Source of the DNA: Chloroflexota bacterium
Lineage (GTDB): Bacteria > Chloroflexota > Dormibacteria > Dormibacterales > Dormibacteraceae
Direction: 5' to 3'
Length of the DNA stretch: 36,693 nt
Assembly (NCBI GenBank): GCA_005881825.1
Contig: VBEO01000149.1
Span: forward strand, 1 to 36,693
Below are positions 18,250 through 25,924 of the stretch, piece by piece. The notes under the pieces were generated by a model. The model had not been told where the DNA came from. It ran no database searches and saw nothing but the letters and a program-made list of their open reading frames with translations. Numbering within the stretch: position 1 is the first letter of the stretch; the number at the start of each line of letters is the position of its first letter. A program made the translations under genes and the position numbers.

Positions 18250-21200
18250 ATGCGACCGCTCCATCTCGCCCTGGTCTGGCACATGCACCAGCCCTACTAC
18301 AAGGACGACCTCACCAAGACCTACCTGCTGCCCTGGGTGCGGCTGCGGGCGGCCAAGGACTACCACAAGATGGCCGCCCTCCTGGACGACTACCCGCGCG
18401 TCCGCCAGACCTTCAACCTGGTGCCCTCGCTGCTGGCCCAGATCGAGGACTACACCCGCGGCGACTACGAGGACCTCTTCCTCAACCTCTCCCGCCGGCC
18501 CGCGGGGGACCTGAGCCACGAGGAGCGCAGGTTCCTGATCCACTGGACCCGCGAGTCGCCGCGTTTCCTGCGCGTGCAGGCGAGCCCGCGCTACTTGGAG
18601 CTGGCCACCCGGTCCGAGGATGAGACCTTCCTGGAGCAGGACATCCGCGACCTCCAGGTGTGGTCCAACCTGTCCTGGATCGACCCCGGATGGGTCGACC
18701 GCGACCCCGGCCTGTCCGAGCTCAAGGCCAAAGACGAGGGCTTCACGGAGCAGGACAAGGAGGTGCTCTTCGAAGCCCAGCTCGGCCTGATCGGGCGGGT
18801 GATACCCAAGTACGCCGAGCTGGCCCGCCGAGGGCAGATCGAGCTCACCTTCTCGCCCTACTACCACCCTATCCTGCCGCTGCTGGTCGACCTGGAGTCC
18901 GCCCGGGCCGCCATACCCCAGATCCGCCTTCCGACCCGGCGCTTCGCCCACCGCGAGGACGCCGAGCGCCAGATCGAGATGGGCATGAGCTCCTTCGAGC
19001 GGCTGATGGGGGTGCATCCGCGGGGCATGTGGCCGAGCGAGATGGCGGTCGGCGACTCGGTGGCCTCGCTGGCGGCGCAGGCCGGCGTCGAGTGGATCAT
19101 CTCCGACGACGACGTGCTCGCCCGGTCGCTGGAGGCAGGCCTGACGCGCGACGGCGAGGGCCGGCTGCATCAGCCCGAGGTCCTGTATGGCCCCTACGAG
19201 ATGGAGCGCGAGGGCGGCCGTGTCGCCCTGGTCTTCCGCGATGCCCTGCTCTCCAACCTGATCGGCTTCGACTACCACCGCATGCCGCCGCTGGATGCGG
19301 TGGCCGACTTCATGCGCCGGCTGCGCCGGATCCGCGAGCAGCAGGGCGAGGACCGAGACTTCCTGGTCACCGTCGCGCTCGACGGGGAGAACGCCTGGGA
19401 CTTCTACACCCGCGAGGGCAACGACTTCCTGGACGCGCTGTACAGCGAGCTGGATCGCGCCGAGGACGTGGTCTGCACCACGGTCGCCGACTTCCTGCAC
19501 GCTCATCCCGAGCGGCGGCCGCTGCACCGCCTGCACACCGGGAGCTGGATCGGGGCCACCCTCGATACCTGGATCGGCGATCCCGAGCACAACACGGCCT
19601 GGGACCTGCTGTCCGAGACGCGCGACTGGCTGGAGGACTACGCGCAGCACCACCCGCACGAGGCCGAGCAGGTGACCGCGGCCTGGCGCGAGGTCATGAT
19701 CACCGAAGGCTCCGACTGGTTCTGGTGGTTCTCGCGCAAGCACGACTCGGGCATGGACCAGATCTGGGAGAACCAGTACCGGCTGCACCTGCGCAACGTG
19801 TACAAGTTGGTCGGGGCGCGGCAGCCGGCTTCGCTCTTCAAACCCATCCTGGAGCGCGCCGGGGCCGACGAGCGGCGGATGCCGCTGCGCAACATCTCAC
19901 CGGCCACCGACGACGACCCCGCTTGGGAGAACGCCGGCCGCTACGAAGTGGGCAGTGGCTTCGGGGCCCTCCACAAGCCGGTCGGCTACATCAGCCGTTT
20001 GCTCTACGGCAGCGACGAGACCCACCTCCACCTGCGCATCGACAGCCGGCTGGCCCCGGAGTCCCTGGACTCGCAGGGCGTGCACTTCTGGCTCTACACG
20101 TCCGGGTCGCCCCAGGGCGAGGCGGTCGGCGAATCCCTGCGCGCGCCGCTGGCCGCGACCTCGCGGGTCGACCTCGGCTTCGACCCGGGCACCGCCATCC
20201 GGATCGGCGGCGGCGCGGTCACCGTCTGCCGGCTCAGCGAGGACCGCGCCGAGGCAGTGCCCACCGCCGTCTTCGAGCAGGGTCCGCGGGCGCGGGTGTC
20301 GGTCCCCTTCGACGCGCTCGAAAAGGCCGGGGGCGAACCCATGCAGCTGGCGCTGGTGGTCGAGGTGCGCGGGAAGGTCGTGGAGCAGATCCCGCCCATC
20401 GGCTCGCTGGGCCTGCGGGTGCCGCGGCGCGCCGACCTGGCCGAGGCCGGCGGGGGGCCGCCGCTCAAGATCCTGATCGCAGCGGCCGAAGTCGCCCCCT
20501 TCGCCAAGTCGGGTGGGCTGGCCGACGTCACCGCCGCCCTGGCCAAAGAGCTGCGCCGGCTGGGCCACGACGTCCGCCTGGTGATGCCGCGCTACCGGCA
20601 GGTCGGCATCGAGCGCAACCAGCTGCAGCCGGTCGTGCGCGGCCTGCGAGTCGGCCTCGGCAGCCACGGCATCGAAGCCTCGGTGCTGGAGGGCCGGGCG
20701 GGCGAGGTGCCTATCTACTTCATCGAGTGCCCGGCGCTCTTCGACCGCGACGGGCTGTATGGCTTCGGCGACGACGACGCCCGCTTCATCTTTTTCGACC
20801 TGGCGGTGGTGGAGATGCTGAAGCCGTTGGGCTTCATCCCGGACGTTATCCACCTTCACGACTGGCACGTGGCCCTGATCCCGAATTTGATCAACCGCGT
20901 CTTCTCGGCCGAGGAGGACCTGTCCGGGATCGCGTCCGTGATGACGATCCACAACCTCGCCTTCCAGGGGCAGTTCGGCTACGGCACTCTGCACCTGGCC
21001 GGCCTGGAGCCCTGGGGCCTGATGAAGGTGGGCGTGCCGCACCTCGACGACGTGGTCAACCTCTTGGGCCGCGGCATCCACTACGCGGATGTGATCAACA
21101 CGGTCAGCGAGCGTTACGCGCATGAGATCCAGACCCCTGAGTTCGGTGAGGGCATGGACGAGCTCCTGCGCATAAACGCCCACAAGCTGTACGGGATCGT

Positions 21201-21948
21201 GAACGGGATCGACACCGAGGTGTTCGACCCCATGCGCGACCCCGCGCTGCGCCACCTGTACAGCGCCGCCGACCTGTCGGGCAAGGCACAGGACAAGGCG
21301 CTGCTCCGCCGCGAGCTCGGCTTGGGGCCGTCAGCCGCGCCCATGATCGCCTTCATCTCCCGCTTCTACGAGCAGAAGGGTTTGGATCTCCTGGAGCAGG
21401 TGCTGCCGCGGCTGATGAGCTCGGGCCCCGACCTTCAGCTGGCGGTGCTGGGCACCGGGGACCGCCGCTACGAAGACCTCTTCCGCCACTTCGCGACCCA
21501 GCACCAGGGTCGGGTCGCCGCGGCCATCGGTTTCGACCCCGGGCTGGCTCAGCGCATGTACGCAGGCGCGGACATGCTGCTCATGCCCTCCCGCTTCGAA
21601 CCCGGTGGGCTGGGTCAGCTGATCGCGCTGCGCTACGGGACGATTCCGATCGTGCGCGCCACCGGGGGCCTGGCCGAGACCATCCGCGACTTCGACCCGG
21701 CCACCGGCGAGGGTCTCGGCTTCGTGTTCGACAACTACGACGCGTGGGACCTTTTCGGCGCCATCGTGCGCGCCGTCGAGGCCTTCCGGCATCGGGAGGA
21801 CTGGGCGAAGCTGGTGCAGAACGCGATGCACGAGGACGTCTCCTGGGCGCGCTCGGCCCACCGCTACGTGCAGCTGTACCGGACGGCCGTGGCCGGCCAC
21901 CGCTCGGCGTCCGGCTCGGTGGCGGTGGCTGCCGGAGGCAGCGGTTAG
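18250..21948 (+). CDS. glgA: GH57 glucanase/glucanotransferase fused to glycogen synthase GlgA
   Basis: A 1232-aa two-enzyme fusion. Residues 1 to about 540 are GH57: LVWHMHQPYY (conserved region 1), GMWPSEMA with the likely nucleophile Glu about 264, and ALDGENAWDFY with the Asp about 379, then EVMITEGSDWFWW. A beta-rich segment of about 190 residues follows (CHGDE-like carbohydrate module, inference). Residues about 738-1232 are GT5 glycogen synthase: KILIAAAEVAPFAKSGGLADV (ADP-glucose KxGGL motif), VIHLHDWHVAL, AFISRFYEQKGLDLL and MPSRFEPGGLGQL with TGGLAETI. GH57 enzymes cleave or transfer alpha-1,4/1,6-glucan, so one chain may extend and remodel glucan. The start is ATG 18250; an upstream extension of the frame overlaps glgB and is unsupported. 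Confidence 0.9.
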   Translation: MRPLHLALVWHMHQPYYKDDLTKTYLLPWVRLRAAKDYHKMAALLDDYPRVRQTFNLVPSLLAQIEDYTRGDYEDLFLNLSRRPAGDLSHEERRFLIHWTRESPRFLRVQASPRYLELATRSEDETFLEQDIRDLQVWSNLSWIDPGWVDRDPGLSELKAKDEGFTEQDKEVLFEAQLGLIGRVIPKYAELARRGQIELTFSPYYHPILPLLVDLESARAAIPQIRLPTRRFAHREDAERQIEMGMSSFERLMGVHPRGMWPSEMAVGDSVASLAAQAGVEWIISDDDVLARSLEAGLTRDGEGRLHQPEVLYGPYEMEREGGRVALVFRDALLSNLIGFDYHRMPPLDAVADFMRRLRRIREQQGEDRDFLVTVALDGENAWDFYTREGNDFLDALYSELDRAEDVVCTTVADFLHAHPERRPLHRLHTGSWIGATLDTWIGDPEHNTAWDLLSETRDWLEDYAQHHPHEAEQVTAAWREVMITEGSDWFWWFSRKHDSGMDQIWENQYRLHLRNVYKLVGARQPASLFKPILERAGADERRMPLRNISPATDDDPAWENAGRYEVGSGFGALHKPVGYISRLLYGSDETHLHLRIDSRLAPESLDSQGVHFWLYTSGSPQGEAVGESLRAPLAATSRVDLGFDPGTAIRIGGGAVTVCRLSEDRAEAVPTAVFEQGPRARVSVPFDALEKAGGEPMQLALVVEVRGKVVEQIPPIGSLGLRVPRRADLAEAGGGPPLKILIAAAEVAPFAKSGGLADVTAALAKELRRLGHDVRLVMPRYRQVGIERNQLQPVVRGLRVGLGSHGIEASVLEGRAGEVPIYFIECPALFDRDGLYGFGDDDARFIFFDLAVVEMLKPLGFIPDVIHLHDWHVALIPNLINRVFSAEEDLSGIASVMTIHNLAFQGQFGYGTLHLAGLEPWGLMKVGVPHLDDVVNLLGRGIHYADVINTVSERYAHEIQTPEFGEGMDELLRINAHKLYGIVNGIDTEVFDPMRDPALRHLYSAADLSGKAQDKALLRRELGLGPSAAPMIAFISRFYEQKGLDLLEQVLPRLMSSGPDLQLAVLGTGDRRYEDLFRHFATQHQGRVAAAIGFDPGLAQRMYAGADMLLMPSRFEPGGLGQLIALRYGTIPIVRATGGLAETIRDFDPATGEGLGFVFDNYDAWDLFGAIVRAVEAFRHREDWAKLVQNAMHEDVSWARSAHRYVQLYRTAVAGHRSASGSVAVAAGGSG

Positions 21949-22816
21949 GGGACGGTTTCTCTTCGCGGCCGCCGCCGCGGTGGTAGCCGCGGGTTGCTCT
22001 TTGGGAGGAACGCCCGCGCCGACCGTCGGCGTCAGCCCTTCGGCGCCAGACCGCACGCCGGCGCAGACGGCTTCGCCAGTGCGCACCCATGATCCGGCAC
22101 CGGCGCCGCCGCACCCGGCCTCGACACCCCGGCCGGAGACCCACCCGGCCTCGTCCCGCTACCCCGCTCAGGCCCACGGCTACGACGTCTCCTACCCCCA
22201 GTGCGCCACGCCCGGGGCGCCGGCGGGCGCGCAGTTCGCGGTCGTGGGCGTCAACGGCGGCAAAGCGTTCTCGCGCAACCCATGTCTGTCCGATGAGTGG
22301 TCGCACGCGCACGAGCCGCGCTCGGTGTACCTGAACTCCGGTTACAACCCCGAGAACTACCGCTTCGCGGACCAGCTCTGCCGGGACCTGGGTGACCGGT
22401 TGGGTGGTGCCACGCCGGCCGAGCGCGAGGCCTACGCCATCGGCTGCGCCGAGGCGACCTACTCCTACGAGGTGATGGAGCAAGAGCGGGTCGCCGGCGC
22501 GCAGATCTGCTGGGTCGACGTGGAGTCGTCGAACAGCTGGGACGAGCTGGACGTCAACCTGAACCGGCACGCCCTGCAGGGATTGTTCGACCAACTGGTC
22601 GGGCACGGCTGCAAGGTCGGCGTCTACGCGCAGTACAAGGAGTGGCGGGCCCTGACGGGGGACTGGCACACGGCGTCCGTGGCCGCCGACTGGGTGAGCC
22701 TGGCGGTGCCCGCCGAGGCCTGCGGGCTGACCGGCTTCACCGGCGGCCCGGTCTGGCTGGTCCAGGAGCTGGCCCCCTGGCCCGACGTCCCCGTCGATTC
22801 CGACTGGGCCTGCTGA
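21949..22816 (+). CDS. GH25/DUF1906-like lipoprotein, start unresolved
   Basis: A protein of about 278-290 aa. A long Ala/Pro/Thr linker follows a probable lipobox (AAGC). The domain begins HGYDVSYPQC and has VVGVNGGKAFSRNPCL, then ICWVDVESSNSWDELD and VGVYAQYKEWRALTG, ending WLVQELAPWPDVPVDSDWAC. This is the TIM-barrel pattern of GH25 muramidases or Rv2525c-like (DUF1906) proteins, with DxE-like acidic residues. It lies at the cell surface, probably acting on peptidoglycan. GTG 21980 leaves too short a signal peptide; the natural signal (FLFAAAAAVVAAGC) continues upstream, where no ATG, GTG or TTG is in frame back to the GlgA end. A CTG at 21929 or a sequence error is possible. Confidence 0.65.
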
Positions 22817-22819
22817 GTG

Positions 22820-22867
22820 GGAGGAGACTCCTCCCCATTCATGGGGAGGTCCGGCCCGAAGGGCCGG
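22820..22867. repeat. Hairpin cluster at the 3' side of the DUF559 gene
   Basis: Three adjacent inverted repeats: GGAGGAG-A-CTCCTCC (22820-22834), CCTCCCCA-TTCA-TGGGGAGG (22830-22849, 8-bp stem) and CCGGCCC-GAA-GGGCCGG (22851-22867). The middle one recurs on the other side of the DUF559 gene. The stop codon of DUF559 (22839-22841) lies in its loop. Confidence 0.7.
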
Positions 22868-23243
22868 GGAGGGGGACGAGTAGTAATGCGATGCCGTCCA
22901 GAACCGCGTCGCGGTCTCTGAGTGCGTCGCTGGCAGACACACGGAACTCCCGGTAACCGTTTGCGCAAAACCAGGCGGTACGGACCCGGTCGTGCACTTG
23001 CATGAAGTCATGGGCTGGCCCGTCCACCTCGACGATCAGTCGTTGTGAGAGGCACGCGAAATCGGCGACGTAGGGACCGATAGAAGCCTGCCGCCGAAAC
23101 TTAAAGCCGAGGAGCTGGCGCCGCCGCAGGCGCGCCCAGAGCATCAGCTCCACGCCGGTCATGGTCTTGCGTAGTTCGCGGGCACGCTGGGTGCGGGGTG
23201 GCGCCACGGCCGCAGCCTGCCTGGACAGAAGCGTCCCGAACAA
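22839..23243 (-). CDS. DUF559 endonuclease-domain protein (Vsr-like)
   Basis: A 134-aa protein of the DUF559 (PF04480) group, related to the very-short-patch-repair/PD-(D/E)XK nuclease fold. N-terminal RARELRKTMTGVELMLWARLRRRQLLGFKFRRQ is the family opening, and YVADFACLSQRLIVEVDGPAH the putative active site (D...E-x-D-G-x-x-H). Function of the family is not established; it is thought to cut DNA or assist mobile elements. The start is uncertain: TTG 23243 as given, or GTG 23207 (VAPPRTQRAR). The C-terminal tail (LLVPLPGPSGRTSP) is encoded by the flanking hairpin DNA, so the gene and the repeats form one unit. Confidence 0.75.
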   Translation of the reverse strand: MFGTLLSRQAAAVAPPRTQRARELRKTMTGVELMLWARLRRRQLLGFKFRRQASIGPYVADFACLSQRLIVEVDGPAHDFMQVHDRVRTAWFCANGYREFRVSASDALRDRDAVLDGIALLLVPLPGPSGRTSP

Positions 23244-23291
23244 CGGTGGTCGTTAAGATCCTCGACCCCCTCCGCCTCGCTGCGCTCGGCA

Positions 23292-23310
23292 CCTCCCCAT
23301 TCTGGGGAGG
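23292..23310. repeat. Hairpin at the 5' side of the DUF559 gene
   Basis: CCTCCCCA-TTC-TGGGGAGG is an 8-bp perfect stem that differs from the 22830-22849 copy by one loop base. The two copies flank the DUF559 gene about 440 bp apart. Confidence 0.7.
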
Positions 23311-23333
23311 AGTCCCGTCTTTCCCCTCTTGCC

Positions 23334-23972
23334 TTACCAGCTCTCCCAGTGGACGATGGCGTCCAGTGCGATGCGGCCGGCGGGTTTGAAGTCGTCGCCG
23401 GTGTAGTAACCGCAGGTGATCAATGCCGCCTGGGTCACCTGCTCGTACGGAATGCCCAGCAGATCGGCGGTCTCCTTCTCGTACCGCAGGTGCAGCGTCG
23501 TGTACGCCCCGCCCAGCCCGCGCGCCCGCATCGCCAGCATGAACGACCAGGCCGCGGGCAGGATCGAGCCGTAGAGCCCCGCAATGGCCATGTTCGAAGC
23601 GCCGGACACGTCGACCCGACCCCAGTGGCAGGGGATGACCATGACGGGCACCTCGCCCATGTGGTCGGCGAGGTACTGGGCGCTGTTGATGATCCGCGGC
23701 TGCTGGGCGTGCCGGGGGTCCGACTGGTCGTATTCGGGCCGGCCCTCGGCCTGGTAGCGATACCAGGAGTCGCGGTACCAGTCACCGATCTGGCGCTTCT
23801 TCTCGGGGTCGGTGACGACCATGAAATGCCAGCCCTGCCGGTTGCCGCCCGTGGGCGCCTGCACCGCCAGCTGCAGGCACTCCAGGATCACCTCCCGGGC
23901 CACCGGCCGCTGAAGGTCGAGCCGCTTGCGCACGGCCCGGGTGGTCGACAGAACGTGGTCGGCGTCCATCAT
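23334..23972 (-). CDS. Nitroreductase-family flavoprotein
   Basis: A 212-aa FMN-dependent nitroreductase-like protein. The FMN phosphate/ring contacts are in the N-terminal TTRAVRKRLD and QAPTGGNRQGWHFMVV, and the dimer region in YGSILPAAWSFMLAMRARGLGGAYTTLHL, with the C-terminal LLGIPYEQVTQAALITCGYYTGDDF. Such proteins reduce nitro, quinone or halogenated compounds with NAD(P)H, or act as oxidoreductases in cofactor metabolism. It begins 4 nt after the GlgP stop, so it is likely in the same message. Two Met codons open the frame and either could be used. Confidence 0.88.
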   Translation of the reverse strand: MMDADHVLSTTRAVRKRLDLQRPVAREVILECLQLAVQAPTGGNRQGWHFMVVTDPEKKRQIGDWYRDSWYRYQAEGRPEYDQSDPRHAQQPRIINSAQYLADHMGEVPVMVIPCHWGRVDVSGASNMAIAGLYGSILPAAWSFMLAMRARGLGGAYTTLHLRYEKETADLLGIPYEQVTQAALITCGYYTGDDFKPAGRIALDAIVHWESW

Positions 23973-23976
23973 GGCT

Positions 23977-25904
23977 TCATCCCCCCCAATCCGGCAGCAG
24001 CCGGAGCTGTTCGACGCGGCGCGCGGCGGGCGCGTACGCCTCCCAGAAATAATCGAGCACCATGCGCCGGGCCGAAAACTCGGTGGCCACCTGGCGGATC
24101 GACGCGCGGATCATCGCCAGCCAGCCCACCGGCAGCCCCCGCGCGTCCCGCTCGTAGTACAGGGGCACCACCTCGCGCTCGAGGACCCGGTACAGCACTT
24201 CGGCCTCACCCGGATCGTCCGCATTTGGCCGGTCCAAGGTGGCCCCGGAAGGGATAGCCCAGCCGATCTCGGGGCTGTAGCCCTCGTCCCACCAACCGTC
24301 CGGGACCGAACAGTTGAGCACGCCGTTGGCGCCGGCCTTCATGCCCGAGGTGCCCGAGGCTTCCAGGAAGCGGCGTGGGTTGTTGAGCCAGACGTCCGCC
24401 CCGTGCACCAGCGCCTGCGCGATCGCGATGTCGTAATCGGGCAGGAAGCAGACCCGGCGTTCGGAGCGGGCCAGGCCGACGACCTGGCGCAGGATCTCCT
24501 TGCCCGGCCCGTCGGCCGGATGGGCCTTGCCCGAGAAGACCAGCTGCAGCGGCCGTTTGGGGTCGTTGAGCAGCCGGGTCAGCCGCTTCAGGTCGGTCAT
24601 CACGAGGTTGGCGCGTTTGTAGGGCGCGAAGCGCCGGCTGAAGCCCAGCGTTAGGGCATCCACGTCCAGGTTGTCGCCGGTGAGCTCGTGCGCGAATTCG
24701 ACCAGGCGCGTCTTGAGCCCGCAGTGGATCTCCCAGAGCTCCTCGTCGGGAACGTTGTCGATGCCGTCCCAGCGGGGGTCGGTGGCGTCCAGGTCCCACC
24801 AGTCCCAGGCCACGTGCCGGCGCAGCAGGTCGGCCAGCTCGGGCGCCACCCAGGAGGGCATGTGGGCGCCGTTGGTGACCGAGCCGATCGGCACCTGTTC
24901 CTCGGGCAGGCCTGGCCAGGCGTCCTTCCAGAGCCGTCGTGAGACGGAGCCGTGCAGGCGGGAGACGCCAACCGAGTTGTCGGCCATGCGCAGGCCGACG
25001 AAGGTCGTGCAGAGCGGCTCGCGTGGGTCGCCGGGTGCGTGCCGGCCCAGGTCCATGAAGCGCTCGAAGGGAATGCCGACCTCGGCCAGGTAGCGGCCGA
25101 GCATCTCGTAGACCAGGCCCGGTTCGAAGTAGTCGCTGCCGGCGGCCACCGGCGTGTGGGTCGTGAAGAGGATGCCGGCCCGCGCCATCAGGCGCGCCTC
25201 CTGAAGGGTGAGCTGCCGGCGCTGGCGCAGCTCCCGGATCCGTTCGGCGGCCACCAGGAAGCCGTGGCCTTCGTTCATGTGGAAGACGGTGGCTTCGATG
25301 CCCATGGCCCGCAGCGCGCGCACTCCGCCGATGCCGAGCACGATCTCTTGGCGCAGGCGGCGGTCGGGCTCCGGCGTGTAGAGGCGGTCGCTGATGGTCC
25401 GGAAGTCGGCCGGGTTGTCGTCGAGATCGGTGTCGAGCAGGAAGAGCGGCACCCGGCCCACCGTTCCTCGTCGATCCGCTGGCGGCCGAAGCCGTTGCGG
25501 TAGAGCAGGCCGACCCCGACCAGCGGGAGGCCGAGGTCGCTGGAGGCCTTGAGGTGGTCGCCGGCCAGAATCCCCAAGCCGCCGGCGTATATGGGCAGGC
25601 ACTCGACGAGCCCGAACTCGAGCGAGAAGTAGCCCACCACCAGCGGCGCCCGGGCGTCGAGGAAGGGCGGCATGCGGTCGCGATGCTCGCGGATCGCCGT
25701 GCGCGCGGCGTCCAGAGCCGCCGCAACCTCCGGCCGTTCGACGGCGGCCGCCATGCCTTCGTCGCCGAGGCGGTTCAGGAGCGCGATCGGGTTCTGTCCG
25801 GTCTCCCTCCAGAGCTCGGGGTCGAGCACCTCGAAGAGGCGAGTGATTCGTGGCTCCCAGGACCAGGTCAAATCAAGGGCAAGGTCCTTGAGGTCAGCCG
25901 ACAC
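23977..25904 (-). CDS. glgP: Alpha-glucan phosphorylase GlgP, frameshifted
   Basis: GlgP cleaves alpha-1,4-glucan with phosphate to glucose-1-phosphate, using PLP. Frame A from GTG 25904 gives the N domain (LALDLTWSWEPRITRLFEVLDPELW, VVGYFSLEFGL, YAGGLGILAGDHLKASSDLG). At about 25456-25464 the coding frame changes; frame B resumes at GRVPLFLLDTDLDDNPADFRT and continues to the PLP motif ASGTSGMKAGANG and WDEGYSPEIGWA. Comparing with the family (alpha-glucan phosphorylase subfamily, TIGR02094), roughly 40-45 residues between RQRIDEERW and GRVPL are missing. The junction has a short repeat (CGGTGG/GTGGGC), compatible with deletion or assembly collapse. GTG 25904 lies 9 nt after a TAGCAT box on the minus strand. 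It is divergent from the nucleotidyltransferase gene. Confidence 0.85.
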
Positions 25905-25909
25905 GGAAC

Positions 25910-25919
25910 TACCATGCTA
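25910..25919. promoter_or_regulatory. Overlapping bidirectional -10 (glgP / nucleotidyltransferase)
   Basis: TACCATGCTA contains TACCAT for the plus gene (9 nt before ATG 25925) and, on the complement, TAGCAT for glgP (9 nt before GTG 25904). The two hexamers share two bases, and the whole intergenic space is 20 bp. Confidence 0.55.
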
Positions 25920-25924
25920 GGGGC

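Noticed and set aside
18208-19788. Long minus-strand ORF (526 codons) opposite the GH57 domain
   Set aside because: Composition is typical of an antisense shadow in GC-rich DNA, and the plus frame has full GH57 motifs.
22820-23310. CRISPR array from the repeated hairpins
   Set aside because: Only two copies, palindromic, about 440 bp apart with a gene between; no regular spacers.
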